A model generated the notes under the pieces. The model saw only the letters and a list, made by a program, of their open reading frames with translations. It had not been told where the DNA came from and made no database searches. Shown piece after piece: positions 22,868 through 35,714 of a stretch of 64,000 nucleotides of DNA. The translations under genes were made by a program, and so were the position numbers. Source of the DNA: Calonectria ilicicola (lineage: Eukaryota; Ascomycota; Sordariomycetes; Hypocreales; Nectriaceae); the NCBI GenBank assembly GCA_020809705.1, contig CP085832.1, forward strand, positions 248,001 through 312,000, in the 5' to 3' direction. How positions within the stretch are numbered: the stretch's first letter is position 1; each line of letters starts with the position of its first letter.

Positions 22868-24728
22868 CTTGGCTGAAGGAGAGGGCTCTGACTGCAGATG
22901 CTTGTTTGACTCTTTGTGGCGCCGACAAAAGCGAAGATGGGATGAACGAGCAAGCCGTGCTCGTCTTGTCAATCGAATGAGCCGTTCAAGAAACGAACAG
23001 TGCTCAACTCCCCTCACCGCGTTCGTGCCGTCGACCTGTGTGGGTGCAGCCAGTTCGGACCAAGGGAAAGACAGGGTACTCCTGGTCGGTCTTGAAACAA
23101 ACCGCTGCTGTGGTGTTGTGGCTCCAAGGTAAAGAGTGGACGCGATCGCAGAGGATTTGCTTTTGGATCGGATGTTCAAGCGACGGGAGAAGGAGGGCCA
23201 GCTGCATTAGTAGATGCGAGGTGCTTCTTATTTAATCCTTCAAGGTTCTCGGCGGTAGATCGAGCGTCGACGTTTGACGTGAAGAGTTGGCTAGCACGAT
23301 TGCGGGTGGGCGAAGGCCACATGGAAGATCTGTCCCAGTTACCACGTGGAAAGCCGAACGAGGCATAGACTGATGATCGACTGTTGAGATCCCTGCTCGT
23401 GCCATGTGCTGCGGCGCGCGTTATATTCGGGAGCCTCTCACAACTCTGGTCAACCCCTGGCGATGGTGACGGATCCTCTCTGCTAGTCCGGTTGGGCTGA
23501 TCCGCAGCCGCAAGTGGGCTGGGAGCCGACCAGCGAGAGGGCCTTACTGGCCGCAGCAAAGAGCGGCCAGCAAGTTGAAACAAGACAGACGAATCGGTTG
23601 GAGGCCATCATGAACGGATTCTGCGGCCCACAGCTGCATCGCGGCTCCGTGTATCCCGTGTACCTAGCTAGATAAGCGCTATTCCCAGCGGCCTGATCTA
23701 GAGAATGCAATTACCGTTGTGCTTCTTCCGCAGGTCGACGTCTTTCATTGGCCTAGACGAGGGCTCGCCTCTTTGCGACAAGCTAGATGAGTGGACTTCG
23801 TTGGATCTTCGACACGTTGCCGGCCACCTTCCGACGCTAGATATAGATGGCTCACTTCTAGCTTCCGTCCAACACGAACCGTCTCCCGCAATTGCGGATT
23901 TCCAGAAAGCTTTCTATCAAGCCAGGGCCAAGATAACGGCATGATGATGCTGCCCTAACCGCCAGATGTCGATGCTTGCGTATACAAATTGCATTTTTAT
24001 GCATCATTCCATCCTAAATCTCCCATATGCATGCGCGAGTAATGTACCTGCTGATTAACACGCAAAAAATCCTTCTCGCCAATATTGTTGCTCTAACGAA
24101 TCTAAACGTGGCTTAGCCTCAAGACTAAGATCACCGTGCTTTAAACTAAACGAGTCAAGCGTTATCACATCCGCTCACCCATCTTCAGCATTTTTTAGTA
24201 ACCGAGGTCTTCAAAGAAGCAAATCCTTTTTTTTTCAGCCTCAATCCAGTTTCTTGATATCAGAGCCGCAAGTGCTCCTCTCATCCTATCATATCGATTA
24301 TGGTTAACAGCAAAGTCTGCCTGGTAATGACGCGACCGATCTTGCGGCTCGGTTATGCTTAGCGGCTCCATAAGTTCTCCATTCTTTGGATGAAATTCCC
24401 TGTCATCGATGAGTAATCCTTGTTCGTCTGCGTGGGGGTATCGACTGGAGGGAGAGTGTTGGGATTCAGGACTGGCTTTTCAACATCAATTTGGTGGGAA
24501 TCGAGTCTGAACATTGTATTAAATTCGTCAACATGACAAAAGCAATGAATGAAAGCGAAATCTATCTATCTACTGAAAGCTAAGCACAAAATAATCCAAT
24601 TTCCAATCTAACCATATTAAAGAAAAAATTGCCTGTCTATGCGACCAAGCCTCATGTTCTATAATTACATATGAAAAGGTTCAGGATTCCCACCGGTTTT
24701 TTTTAGTTGATTTTTTTTTTCTTCAAAT
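22868..24728. other. 5' region of flbA and 3' region of the ABC transporter gene
   Basis: About 1.86 kb. The part next to 22868 is GC-rich and holds several short reverse-strand open frames, as expected for the long leader and promoter of a signalling gene. The part before 24729 is AT-rich and is likely the 3' untranslated region of the transporter. No further gene was recognised. Confidence 0.45.
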
Positions 24729-27700
24729 TTACGCCTTCTTCTTGCCCTTGGGCATGCGGATAAGCCAGTAGAGAGCCAAGGAAGCGGCAATGTTGACAAA
24801 GATGTAAACCATGCCGATTCCGAAATCGCGCCATCGGTTGGCATAGTTGGAGCTAAGACTGGCCAAGAATGTGTTGGTCTCAGACATGGTACAGAACTGG
24901 CAGTCGCTGGTAGCTGAGGGGTCCAAGACGTATCCACCAACAGCGTCGATGTAGTCCTGCATGTATGCCTGGCAAGTCTGGTTGGCCGGTGGCTGGAACT
25001 TGGTGTATTCATTTGGAGCACATGTGACCTTGGTGTTGGCGAGACCAGTTGATAACATGGATGATACCAAATAGGTAAAGGGAGACACGCGATACATGAA
25101 GATCCAGAAGCCGGGCATAGAGTCAGGGTTGGCAAGAACACCACAGAAGAGCAAGCAGAGCATGAAGAGGACGTTGGCCAAGTTACCACCTCCTTCAGCT
25201 GTGTCGGTGATGGCGATACAGGCGTGAGCAAAGGTACAGGTGAAGACAAGGAACTGCCAGAACAGAAGCCACATGAGAGCGCCACGCTCAGCAGTCTGAT
25301 CAGCTGCCGAAGCGTTCTTATCAAAGCCTACAGGGTAATAGACACAGATGAACATGAAGATAGACATGAGCGAGTTCCAGGGAATCTCAGTTAGAATCTG
25401 AGAAAGCATGAAGACTTGCCAGCTGTATGTCTTGGAAGGACGCTCACGAACCTCGTAGAGAGATCGCTGAGTGACGAAATGGGGCATCTGTTGCTGAACC
25501 AATTGACCAAAGATGGAGAGAACATTGAAGATGGCAAACATCTGGTTTTGCAAACCCTGAATACTCAAGGGCGCGTTGAGGAAGACAAGACCAATGAAAA
25601 GAGAGACGGAAACACAAAGAATGAACTTGGAGTAGAGGTAAGAAGGCGTTCTCCAGTACTGCTCAAAGACACGGCGGGTGACGATCATGAGCTGGTCCCA
25701 GAATGGGGAAGCGAACTCGCGGAATTGTTCCTTGTTGGAGTGGTCCTCGGGGCCTCGGGCAGCTCCTTCGCTCTTCAGTCTTCCAAGCTCATTCTGAACC
25801 TCCTGGTACTCGTGGCTTTCACGCCAGGCCTGGTGCCAATCAACTTCACTGTGGGATCCCGGTGCGGCTCCGATAGCGCTAAGCATCCACTCGGCGGGGT
25901 TTTCACCAGGGGGGCATGCGGGCGCACCATGTCTCTCAAAGTAGGAAACCAGGGTCTCAGAGTTCTTTCCAATATCTCCAAAGTAAACGGTGCGACCACC
26001 CTTGGCAAGGAAGAGAAGTCTATCGAATCGCTGGAACAGCATGGCGGACGGCTGGTGGATAGTGCACAGAATGGATTGACCGGCCTTGGAGAGCTTCTCA
26101 AGAAGGTCCAGGATAGCCCAAGATGTCTGAGAGTCAAGACCAGAGGTAGGTTCATCAACGAAGAGCAGCAGAGGAGGCTTAGCGGCAAGTTCCACACCAA
26201 TAGTAAGGCGTTTACGTTGCTCGACGTTGAGACCCTCACCAAGGACACCGACCACAGCATCAGCATATTCGTGCATATCCAACAGCTTAATAACCTCATC
26301 GACATAGGCAATCTTTTCAGCGCGCGGGGTGGAAGCAGGCTGGCGGAGCAAAGCGCTAAACTCCAGGGCCTCTCGGACGGTGCTAGTTTCCAAGTGCAAG
26401 TCCTGCTGCTGAACGTAACCGGTCTTGCGCTGGAATGAAGCATCGCGGATCTTACCATCAACAAGCATTTCACCAGTGATGACACCCATAGACACACGGT
26501 CGGCGAGACAATCGAGAAGAGTAGTTTTACCAGCACCAGAGACACCCATCAGAGCAGTCAGAGTACCAGGCTTGACCCAGCCATCAACGTGGTCGAGAAT
26601 TCGGCGAGGCTCGTTCTTGATCTTGATATCGTAGCAGACATTGCCCCAGTGGAAAACGCTGGTAGAACCTTGGATGACACCGCCACCATCGGAGATGTTA
26701 CCGGACTTCTCGGTGACTTGGACACGAGAAGCACCCTCACCTTCGACGTCGTTGGAGGCCTTGGCAGAAGCGGGAATGTTTCCACGCTTGAACAGGAGAA
26801 CTTCACCCTTGGACTTCTTGGCAGAGATGTACTCAGTGGCAACGATGTAAGTGACGTGGAAGAAGATGGCGAAAGCAATGAGGATACCGACGTTGCGCCA
26901 CTTGTGGGTGTGCGAGTACTTGTAAGCAGTCTCGATGTAATCGTCACCGTTGACATAGTTCTGAAGGGGAACATTTCCGACAGCACTGCAAGCACGGTTT
27001 GCAGCATCGACGTTCTCATAGCCTGCAACACTTGCGCTGGGAACAAACGCAGTACAGGTGTAGTTACGGCCGTGGAACTCGTTGATCATCAGAGCTTCGA
27101 AGCCATAAGCCACAGGATCAATGTAGTTGATCCAGCGGCACCAGCCAAGCATGTAATCGACGGGGATGACGAAACCAGTGAAGATGATAAGAGCCAGCAT
27201 CAGGACGGATGCAGGAACCATGGCCTGGGAAAGGGTGCGAGACAGGGAAGCAATAGTTCGGAAGATACCAGACATGGTCAGGACCATCAGGAGCGAGACG
27301 AACCAGAAGAAGAAGAAAGCACCCGCCTCACGTCTCAGGTTAGTCATGAAATACAAGATAGAGTTGTAGAAGATACTGTTCGTAATCTTGTAGGGCATGT
27401 CCACGAGAATCGATGAGAAGGCTTCGGCAGAGGTGTGATGGAAGGCATAGCGGGCGTGCTTCTCCACAATGGGTCGTTGAGCGTACTGGGTAAGAATCTC
27501 AAGAGCACTGGCGAAAGCGTTGGCCAAGATAGCGAAGAAGAGAACGGCTGCACGGAAGTAGAAGGATGAGGTGGTTGAGTCCAGGTTGTAGAAGATGGAT
27601 GACACGATGAGACCGATGGCTGAGTTGGCGACGAGCTGGAAAATGGTGATACTAGGATCTCCAAAGAGACGCCTGAAGCCTCGCCAGAGACAAAGGTTGA

Positions 27701-29195
27701 CTTGTTGACGGTATGAAAGAGTGTAAGGGGACTTGACACGCTGACCATGAGCCTGGGCAGAGGCCTTGTGCTGTCGGAAAGCCTCAGCATCCTGTCCGTT
27801 CAGAGGGTGCTGGTTCTTGTAGGCCTCGATTTCGGCCTTGAGAGTCTTGTAGTCCTCGCTGCGCTTCCAGCAAGCGGCAAACTCATCTGGAGTGCGGGGG
27901 ACGCGGCCCTCGAAGCCAGGGCGGACAACGCGCTCAGTGGGGGCGGTCATGGAAGTCAAAAAGTCAGGGGTGGTCTGTCGAGCAGGGCACTCGAATCCCA
28001 GGTTGATGAAGTACTCACGAGCCTTGTCGGCGGGACCAAAGAAGATCTGGCGTCCCTCGTACAAGACCAGAGCCTTGTCGAACAAGTCGTAAGCGCTCTG
28101 AGGAGCCTGGTAGATTGACACAGCACAGGTCTGGCCAAACAATTCAGACTGCAGCCTCAAAGTCTTACAGAACTCGATGGCGTTGGCAGAGTCAAGACCT
28201 CTGGTGGAGTTATCCCAGCACTGGAAGGGGGCAGTCGAAAGAGTAGCCTCTGCAATAGTGACACGCTTTCGCTCACCACCAGACACACCACGAACGTATT
28301 CGTTACCGACACGAGTGTTGACAGTGTGGCTGATGCCGTACATGGCCATGATAACATCTCGCATGTGATCGCAGAACTGCTCGGATGTGATACCTTCAGG
28401 GAGGTTCTGAGGGCACCTAGCGCGGGAAGCAAAGGTGAGGGTCTCTCCAACGGGGAGCTGGGGGAAGTGGACATCGACTTCGGCAGTGTAGATGGCTTCA
28501 CCCTTGTGATCGGTGTGCATCTCCTCGGCAGTCACGCCCTGGTAGTTGAAATAAGTGTCGCCGTCGACGTAAAGACCGTTCGTCTCGCCAGAGATTGTCT
28601 TGAGAAAGGTTGAGCAACCGGAACCAGGGGGGCCGAGGACAACAAGCATTTCACCAGACTTGACGAGACCGTCAAAGTCGTTGAGGATGTCGATTCGTCG
28701 CTTCTTTTCATTGCCAGTGATCTTGCTGAACAGGTTGGGAAGCTCAAGCCAGACATTGGCAATGTCCTTCTGGTAGTCGGTTTCCGCACCGTAACCAAAC
28801 ACGTTCATATCCTGGAAGCAGAGGCCAGTTCGACGGAAGCCGCCACCTCGCTCTTCGATAATCTTAGCCAGGGTCTTGGCCCATACTCGCGCATTGAAGT
28901 TGTCACCACGAGGGTTGAGAGGAGAGTTCGGGTCTTCGCTGGCAAACAAGGACTGGCCGTGGGTGGACACTCGGGCCACGGAGGTGGTGGTGTATTGGCG
29001 GGCAAGCTCCTGAACCATGGAGTGGCGGCGGTTCATCTCTGAGAGGTCGGCCTCTTCATCGTCGATTGAGTCTTTGGGGTCATTGCTCGAGGTCTCGACG
29101 GCGGTCTTTAGGGAATTGTCACGAGCGTCGGTGTCGAGGAATCCCGAGGAGGAAGGATTGACCTTTTCGAGGTCACCTTCCGGTGAGTGAGACAT
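24729..29195 (-). CDS. Full-size PDR-type ABC multidrug transporter (ABCG)
   Basis: A 1488-residue intronless protein with the (NBD-TMD)x2 order of the pleiotropic drug resistance family. NBD1 has the degenerate Walker [13 protein letters not shown] (about 188-199), signature [14 protein letters not shown] and Walker [17 protein letters not shown]2 has canonical Walker [13 protein letters not shown] (about 880-891), the degenerate signature [12 protein letters not shown] and Walker [15 protein letters not shown]. This asymmetric pair of ATP sites is characteristic of fungal PDR exporters. Each NBD is followed by six hydrophobic segments; a large extracellular loop with cysteines precedes the last helix of each half. 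The protein exports azoles, plant defence compounds or fungal metabolites from the plasma membrane. Uniform use of C-ending codons suggests good expression. Confidence 0.97.
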   Translation of the reverse strand: MSHSPEGDLEKVNPSSSGFLDTDARDNSLKTAVETSSNDPKDSIDDEEADLSEMNRRHSMVQELARQYTTTSVARVSTHGQSLFASEDPNSPLNPRGDNFNARVWAKTLAKIIEERGGGFRRTGLCFQDMNVFGYGAETDYQKDIANVWLELPNLFSKITGNEKKRRIDILNDFDGLVKSGEMLVVLGPPGSGCSTFLKTISGETNGLYVDGDTYFNYQGVTAEEMHTDHKGEAIYTAEVDVHFPQLPVGETLTFASRARCPQNLPEGITSEQFCDHMRDVIMAMYGISHTVNTRVGNEYVRGVSGGERKRVTIAEATLSTAPFQCWDNSTRGLDSANAIEFCKTLRLQSELFGQTCAVSIYQAPQSAYDLFDKALVLYEGRQIFFGPADKAREYFINLGFECPARQTTPDFLTSMTAPTERVVRPGFEGRVPRTPDEFAACWKRSEDYKTLKAEIEAYKNQHPLNGQDAEAFRQHKASAQAHGQRVKSPYTLSYRQQVNLCLWRGFRRLFGDPSITIFQLVANSAIGLIVSSIFYNLDSTTSSFYFRAAVLFFAILANAFASALEILTQYAQRPIVEKHARYAFHHTSAEAFSSILVDMPYKITNSIFYNSILYFMTNLRREAGAFFFFWFVSLLMVLTMSGIFRTIASLSRTLSQAMVPASVLMLALIIFTGFVIPVDYMLGWCRWINYIDPVAYGFEALMINEFHGRNYTCTAFVPSASVAGYENVDAANRACSAVGNVPLQNYVNGDDYIETAYKYSHTHKWRNVGILIAFAIFFHVTYIVATEYISAKKSKGEVLLFKRGNIPASAKASNDVEGEGASRVQVTEKSGNISDGGGVIQGSTSVFHWGNVCYDIKIKNEPRRILDHVDGWVKPGTLTALMGVSGAGKTTLLDCLADRVSMGVITGEMLVDGKIRDASFQRKTGYVQQQDLHLETSTVREALEFSALLRQPASTPRAEKIAYVDEVIKLLDMHEYADAVVGVLGEGLNVEQRKRLTIGVELAAKPPLLLFVDEPTSGLDSQTSWAILDLLEKLSKAGQSILCTIHQPSAMLFQRFDRLLFLAKGGRTVYFGDIGKNSETLVSYFERHGAPACPPGENPAEWMLSAIGAAPGSHSEVDWHQAWRESHEYQEVQNELGRLKSEGAARGPEDHSNKEQFREFASPFWDQLMIVTRRVFEQYWRTPSYLYSKFILCVSVSLFIGLVFLNAPLSIQGLQNQMFAIFNVLSIFGQLVQQQMPHFVTQRSLYEVRERPSKTYSWQVFMLSQILTEIPWNSLMSIFMFICVYYPVGFDKNASAADQTAERGALMWLLFWQFLVFTCTFAHACIAITDTAEGGGNLANVLFMLCLLFCGVLANPDSMPGFWIFMYRVSPFTYLVSSMLSTGLANTKVTCAPNEYTKFQPPANQTCQAYMQDYIDAVGGYVLDPSATSDCQFCTMSETNTFLASLSSNYANRWRDFGIGMVYIFVNIAASLALYWLIRMPKGKKKA

Positions 29196-30313
29196 GGCGA
29201 AGTGATCGTGTCTGCAAGTGCTGTAAGATTGATCTGTTGCTCAATTTATGTTTCCAAGATTTGGATTGGGTAATTGGAGCGCGTCAGAGAGTCCTTGCAG
29301 GATTGGGGTACAATTGCCTGCTTGGAATAATCTCTTTGCTCTTCAAACTCCGGTGAGAGAGATCCTAGTCGTGACGGGACTGGGAATAAAGGAGTGGTTG
29401 AAGGGGAGTTGGGGTTGTATTAAAGTAAGGTATTGTGAATTAAGTTGAATCGAAAGTGAACGAAAGTTGATCGACGAGTAGATATAAGAATCTCTTGCAA
29501 GACGAGAAGGGATGTTGGTCCGTCACTCCGGTGCACTGGTGGACCCGTCTGGGGGAGCAGTGCGCAATCTGAACCAGTGCGTTACCGATGGATAACCCAG
29601 GAGTGCCTCCACCTCGGGGGTCTGGAGTATCCCGAACGCGACAGAAGCATGGTTGTGGCCAAGACTGTGAGTGACTTCCGGGGTCCTATTAGCATCCTCA
29701 ATGCGCTGGAGCCGCCTGGAGCAACTCGGGCAACTAATCCCGAGGGGCGTCCGTCGAGTGACGTTGTTGGGCTGACGGGATTGTGGCTTTTCCAGGCCTG
29801 TTCTTACTTGTTTGAGCTACAAGCTGGGAGAATAAGATTTTTTTGCTAGCAACGAGGTTGAGATGTGGGAATTGTAAGCAAGTGACGTAGTTGATCGGGG
29901 CTGTCATGTTAGCGACAGACTGACTGGTTTGCCGTGGTTAACTTCTACTTGATGACTACGAATAATCTCACTCGGTTACAAGCGAACAACAAAAGGTAAA
30001 CAAATAAATAAAAGCCAAAATTATGTTATGCGCGGTGCGGGTAAATTTGCACAGTTCAAATCGCCCAGTCGGGAAATAACCCACAAGACAAAAACCCAGC
30101 CTCAGCCAGTTTCAGTGCTGAGCTGCAGGGAACTCCAGTCGTTCCCAAAAACTGGGGAGTCGAGGGTTCTCGGACGAAAAATACAAATAGGCCTTGATGG
30201 CGGCTTAGCCCTATTGGGCATAATGTCCCCAGTCTGGCCGTGATGCTCGGACCACAGAAAGAATCCGTCGGCCGAGCAGAGCACACCCCCGCCCGACAAT
30301 ACGATTACGCCTC
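29196..30313. promoter_or_regulatory. Promoter region of the PDR transporter gene
   Basis: About 1.1 kb upstream of the transporter start. It must contain its promoter and leader. A CCTCGGGG-type element is present near 29609-29616, but no specific drug-response element could be assigned with confidence. No gene was recognised. Confidence 0.4.
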
Positions 30314-30369
30314 GGGGCCCTATAAGGACTCGAACCCGAAAATCTAGGTGCTGATTGCACTAGCGGACC
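30314..30369 (-). pseudogene. tRNA-derived relic, truncated
   Basis: Read on the reverse strand, the segment begins GGTCC and ends GGGCC, which pair as a 5-bp acceptor-like stem (one G-T wobble). A D-stem-like GTGC...GCAC follows, with a loop of only 5 bases. A T-arm core GGGTTCGAGTCC is present, which is also an internal B box. Only about 10 bases separate the D and T arms, so the anticodon arm is missing and the total is about 56 bases instead of about 72. It cannot be a functional tRNA. Confidence 0.4.
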
Positions 30370-32116
30370 TTAATTGCACTGCAAAAAAAGACGCTCAGCA
30401 GTCAATCTATCTAAGGCATTCAGAGGTGGTTGTGGTAAACCAGACCAAAAAAAGAGGGCATTCCATACGGCTTCTCTCTTCACTGCAACCCACTGTTCCC
30501 GTGAGCAGACAAATAGGCAAGGTGAGACAGGGGCAGATATTTTATCAATAATTAATAAACAGCCCTGCAGCAACACATCCAGTCATACGTAAACCTCAAC
30601 TAGCTTTCTGGAACCCACACTGTCCATGCACTCACGCGTGGCCCCACGACGAACCACCCTTGTCCCTGGACAAGAGTTTCTTTCTCACCACACACCCGCC
30701 CACCTACTGGTTTGGGATACTCCATCGGGTTCGGGAATATTTGGGACAACGGGCTTACAACACATAGCATGGCGTGTACATCATTGTCGTCATCCAACAT
30801 TGCCGTGGCTTAGCTACCAAAAACTTGGTGTGAGACCTTAAACTGCAAACACCTTGGGTGAGACTCCACTATCATTTTAGAAATTTCTTTAAAGGTTTCA
30901 TTGATCTAGACACGTGGGAGATGCATAAACCATCAAGTATCTTGGACGTAACCGTGGAATCTTTCTGGGCACGCAAATCACAAGGAGCAAGGCGTTTGCC
31001 CTATCAAGTTCCGCCCACGGCTTGAAATAGGATCCGATGCAACCAGGAATCTCAAACGCTAGGATATTCAGCGCTACTGGGCGGCAGCCAAGCAGCTTTG
31101 GGTACCGTTCCAGCTAATCACCTTGCTGAACTGTCAACACTAGACACTATAGAGGAGAATCCCCCAGTAGCCCCATTAAGCCTTTCGATATCCGATCGAG
31201 GTAGTATCGGAGTCATCCATAATCTCACCTGCATCCAATGATGGTCTTGCGTATCACGGGCGTCTCCGTAGCTAATAATAAGCCCACAACATTATCGGCG
31301 TCCGCACGGCTCCCGTCAAATTTCTCCCTCATGTCTTGTGAAACCGAGACTGTTCCCGGATGCCGTTGCAGTGTTCAAGATTGATGGTGACGCATCTCAA
31401 CTTGGCAACGCATGCGGCTGACGCTGCCGAGATAAAGGGATTGTTTCCATGCTCCAGTGCTTCCCCCAGGTCAAGAGAATCTCAGATACGGACCCAATAA
31501 TATTGACAACTACCCCTATTTCGGGCATCTCGAAGCTCCCCTTGTCTAGCAGCTATTAGGAATAGGGGGTGAGAGTATCGAAAGCTGGCCAAAGATGACC
31601 TGCGGATCCTTTACTTCGAGATCGCTTCATGAAGCCCCTGATTGGGAACCAATCGGCTGTCGCGACTATCTGAAAAATGGCGACAAGTGCATTGGTTCGC
31701 AGAGCTGATCGTAGCCCCCGCTTGTAAATCTGCCCTTTTTGAGAAAATCAGATTGCAAAATGGAGGTCTGCTCACCGACTTCGTAGGCATCTTTCAGGTG
31801 AGTTCGGTGAGACACAACATGTGCCTTACGCTTATGCAGCATAACAGACGCTATAGACCGTGTTGAATATTTGAAAATCAAGGGGAAGGATAATTCTATC
31901 TTTTCTTTCTGTCAAATTAAACACCAGTTAAGAGCCCTAGAGTCTAGTGTTCAGCCTCGAATCCACCCCAGCGGATATATTGCTGGTGGATTGTCTTTTG
32001 ACGGATATGAAGTGGCAAATCCTACTCGACGGTTAAGGTAGGCTAGACATGGATGCCTGGAGACAGGGGGATATGATCTCAGCAACGGCGTGAACGGTAG
32101 TTGGGGATTCGTCAGT
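30370..32116. other. Gene-poor, apparently decayed sequence
   Basis: No intact gene was found. Around 31370-31560 the reverse strand has short frames ending in stops that vaguely resemble the N-terminus of a STAND or ankyrin-type protein, too weak to call. The rest is featureless. Confidence 0.35.
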
Positions 32117-32136
32117 GATTGATTGATTGATTGATT
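32117..32136. repeat. GATT microsatellite, five copies
   Basis: Five perfect tandem copies of GATT, in a non-coding stretch. Short-repeat slippage is the likely origin. Confidence 0.85.
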
Positions 32137-32826
32137 GGTTTCCTACACGGTTGTGGCCACGTAATCATCGCGGCTATGCCCGGATAGGCCAGGCGGAGCC
32201 GGTAGCCGACGAGCCCTAAACGGGCCCCCCACTTCACCCAGTTGACCTGGGCCGTCTACCTCTCTCTAAGATGCTCAGAAGGCTAGAATAACAGCTCCTC
32301 CAATGAATACCTCGATCATTGATCTTGCCTTCTACCCTCCTTGCCTTCCCTAATAACCCGACCTCTGCTCTGTGTGTGTGCTCTGTTGTATGCATGGCTC
32401 TTGATAGCTACTACCTATCCTTACATTATTACCCCTAGCCCTCGGTTTTTCCTACCTTTTCGGACCCCTCTAGGGCGTATTTGTGGCCTATTGCTAGGGG
32501 TTGATGTAGCTGTATATACATGTAATAGGTAATAGCTCTTACAATCCGCAGCTGTTCCTTGGGGCCTGGGCCCTAAATTTCTGTCTTGCAGACCTTGATG
32601 TTGGAGGAAGAGGCGGCAGGGTGACTAGTCCTGTCTGTAAACTGTGTGTTGGGGCGGAGCTGAAGCTAAGCTCCTGAAGCTGTGTATTGAGTATCCGGGG
32701 CTTTATTACTTTAAAGACTCCCGAGTCTTTTGGTTGGCTGCCCCTTGCAAGAGGGTTTTCCTATTGACGAGGGTTTGATCTGTGTATGTGTGTGGCTTGC
32801 TTGTACTGTGGTTTTTTGTGGCGGGC
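32137..32826. other. Non-coding, T/G-rich segment
   Basis: A GC-rich start (GGCCAGGCGGAGCCGG near 32188) grades into T/G-rich plus-strand sequence with many TGTGTG words. A short hairpin GGAGCT..AGCTCC lies near 32657-32675. No open frame with coding character was seen; it may be part of a decayed mobile element. Confidence 0.35.
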
Positions 32827-32917
32827 CCGGCTTTGGCTGCAAATAACTCCTAGAGCGAAGGGGGATGCTGAGGGAGGTATTTCTTACCTCTTGGAGCTAT
32901 TTGCAGCTTCCAGCCGG
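32827..32917. repeat. Imperfect 30-base inverted repeat (hairpin)
   Basis: The left arm 32827-32855 begins CCGGCTTTGGCTGC. The reverse complement of the right arm 32888-32917 begins CCGGCTGGAAGCTGC. The arms align over about 30 bases with five or six differences, sharing a GCTGCAAATA core, around a spacer of about 32 bases. It could form a stable hairpin, and may be a terminal part of a mobile element or a structured RNA. Confidence 0.65.
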
Positions 32918-35285
32918 TGTGTTGGTGGCCTTGTGTGTGTGACTTTCAAAAATTTTTGATGATGTTTGTGCGAAGTTTTTGATTCGTCAGTGTGAGGAGC
33001 CATTCACATTGCCAGGATATCATGCTCGTCGGTTATTGCCGATAGGTCACGTGATGTAATGGATTCGCAGTTTGGGGGTGATGAGGAAAGTTTGAGGAGG
33101 AAATCCCTCTTGGGATCGTATCTAGTCAAAATGTAGGAGAAATTCATGTGATGCTGGAGAGCACCCACCACATACGAACAAACGCAAAAAAGTAACGTCT
33201 TCATACCAAGCAGCATTTCTGCGAATTTGTAAATTTAAAAAAAATTTACATCTTGAAGAAACAGAACGTTCATTCATTTCCCAAAAGTGACATAGATAAT
33301 GTAGGGTAAGCTCGAACACATCGCAATCAGCTTTCGGCGTACGCCACGCACGCGCGCAGCCGTGGGATGCGCGGAGGGCATTGGCCAATCAATGAAAATT
33401 CCTGCTCTAACCTCCTGAGTCACGATCAAGCCTTGGGGTAATGAGTCTATGCTCCGACTGGCCAATCAGTCCATGGCCCGGCAGTCCAAACCGGGGACCC
33501 ATAAACAAGGATGTACCCGTGTCGTGAAAGTCTAAGGCGCTCGTGGCCATTGTCTTGGCGTGGCTGAGATCGAAATTAAAGACGAGATTCCCAGGGCTAG
33601 TGCGACAGAGCTCCCCCCCGCGAAAACTCTGACTACACTACCGCCAACCTTGTGGGTTAACACCGTAGCCGAGCCGATTGGACAAGGCACATTAATTCTG
33701 ACAATGTTCATGCTGATACGGGGTGTGTCACGTCCGTGCTAGTAACTTTAGACGGCATTGTCCCGCCGATCTTTTGAGATTTCAGCTGTGATTATTAATG
33801 TGAGCGACGACGAAGGACAACGTGGTCCTGATCTTGATAAAAAATCCCTCTCTTGGCACTGCACTTCAGGAGAACCTGGCCATCGGGCATTAGGCTTGGC
33901 AAGGTAAAATTGTCCAATGATAATTCTGTTTAGATTTGAATTACAGAGCAAAGGTCATTTTTATTGTAGAGTCAGAATTGTGATGCGGTTATGGTGTGGC
34001 CCCTGACCAGAGCTTCAGGGTAGTTGGCAGGAATGCCAAGTCAACTGGCGAGGACATTCTTCTCGCGCTATCACATATATTATCTGCAGCCATCGTCTGA
34101 CGACGAAGCAATAAAATTGAGAGGGAATGACGAAAACTAGAAGGAGCTTTCATTGTTTAAAATTAAACTTGTTGTTGTAAGATGGCCATAGTTGTCGCAT
34201 CTTCTTGCAAGGGCGAGAAAATATTATGGTTGGTTAGCTTCATTGTAATTCCAAATCAGTAAAATTTGGTAAGATTAAATTAGTGTTTATTATTTTCCAA
34301 TAAAGTCCTCTGCATTTGGCGGTTTGGGAATATGGGGTATAATTGGGTTGCCATGGAAGCGCCAACATTGACACCACTCAGGTTTGCAGAGCATGCGGGG
34401 AGAAGTAGCTACCGCGGTTTTTTGATGCGCTAAATGCCCCCCATGGAAGATCTTCTGTATTGACACGCTGAGCATGTGAAGATAATAGTTTAACTCGTCG
34501 CTATGAGCCTGCCCCTAAAAAGATCGACTGGACTGGGGGGAAGGCCGTGGGGTGGTTTGCGTTGGATTGTTCTGAATGAGGAGCTGGCTACGATATCGAT
34601 TTTCAATATTTACATTTACGAATCTGTCACTTTCAATTCGAAAGGATCGAAATAAATTCCCTTTGGAATTTTAGGTGCTTTAGTATTAATATGATCGACA
34701 CTTGAATCGTGGCGAGACCGGGAGGAAGGCTACGACCGATGACTTGATGGTGTGAATAGAATGCAGCCCAGAGGTCAATCAAGGAATGGTTTGAAAATTG
34801 GGCAACGTGTCCACGACAGTGCGATATGTAAAGCTGACAGGGCTGAGAAAAACTAGTGCTTATCGAGTATATCTCTGAAAGGTCCGTCATGGACATCGTT
34901 TCGTACGATTGACGGATTTGAACGGACGGAGTTAGCAGCGCAAATAAGATCTGGGCCCATTTCATTGCGACCCACGCGTTCAGAGCACCCGTTGTCCGTT
35001 GGGGAACGGGAACTCGGGCGCTAGTTAGTGCCCGACTACACTGCAACGACGGTCAGATCAAAAGGAAGCACGAGTGGAGACGCGTATACGTCATTCTGGT
35101 CATATTTTACTGCATGAAGCCAGATAATGTCTTGGTCAGAATTTATCTTATTAAAATGAGGTAGAGTCAAACATAGTATAAAACGCATTTAATTATCTTA
35201 TTAATATTAATTCTTTACTCTAATTAGTTTACCTAAGTTGGAAAGTTGACTAGAATGTTATATTCAGAATGTTCTTAATAGGCTC
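32918..35285. other. Gene-poor sequence
   Basis: About 2.4 kb with no supported gene. Open frames at 33122-33388 (reverse) and 34633-35046 (reverse) lack domains, signal peptides or codon bias. The final 200 bp are very AT-rich. Confidence 0.35.
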
Positions 35286-35703
35286 TTAACGAGAGCTAGA
35301 ATAAGGCACAAACTCCTCTACAAGCCAAGCAATGATCACACCCATAAGCACGTCTCTGCTTCCCAGAGACAAAGGATCTGCCATTTCTTCCCCTCTTGTG
35401 CGCATCAAGTTTGTACTCTCCAAAACCTGAGCTAGGACGAGAGGGCGAAATAGACATGGCGGAAACCTTTAAGCCCCTAATCTCTTGACTGAGCTCATTC
35501 AATCGGCTATTGTACTGCTCCCTATCCATCTCCCTCTATGCCGTGTGTTGATCTTTCATGCGCTGTATCATATTTTTATATCTCTGTTCCATGAGATTCA
35601 TGGTTTGTTCCTTTTCCTTCTGTTGTCGACGTAGCTTGGCTTCAAGATTGCAAATCTTCTCTTCGTGCATCCCCTCTAAGCTGAACTTGAGGTCTTGCAT
35701 GTC
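35286..35703 (-). pseudogene. Coiled-coil protein C-terminal fragment, disrupted
   Basis: Reading the reverse strand from 35700 gives a charged helical stretch (KICNLEAKLRRQQKEKEQT type) of about 56 residues, then an in-frame TAG, then about 77 more residues in the same frame. That frame closes at 35296; a one-frame shift near 35345 would instead continue through a hydrophobic VIIAWLVEEF end to a stop at 35286. The Gln/Glu/Lys-rich coiled-coil composition resembles the tail of the neighbouring plus-strand remnant, so it may be a second copy in opposite orientation. No start exon or catalytic domain is present. Confidence 0.5.
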
Positions 35704-35714
35704 TTTGTCCCGTT

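Noticed and set aside
22721..23179. Open frame continuing upstream of the flbA start on the reverse strand
   Set aside because: Composition is Ser/Arg-rich and unlike FlbA; treated as leader sequence, although a longer start cannot be excluded.
26589..27416. 275-residue forward open frame opposite the ABC transporter, and similar frames at 25416-26438
   Set aside because: They are antisense shadows of the strongly biased codons of the PDR transporter gene.
31370..31560. Reverse-strand short frames resembling a STAND or ankyrin protein
   Set aside because: The match is short and broken by stops and frame changes; not enough to call a pseudogene.
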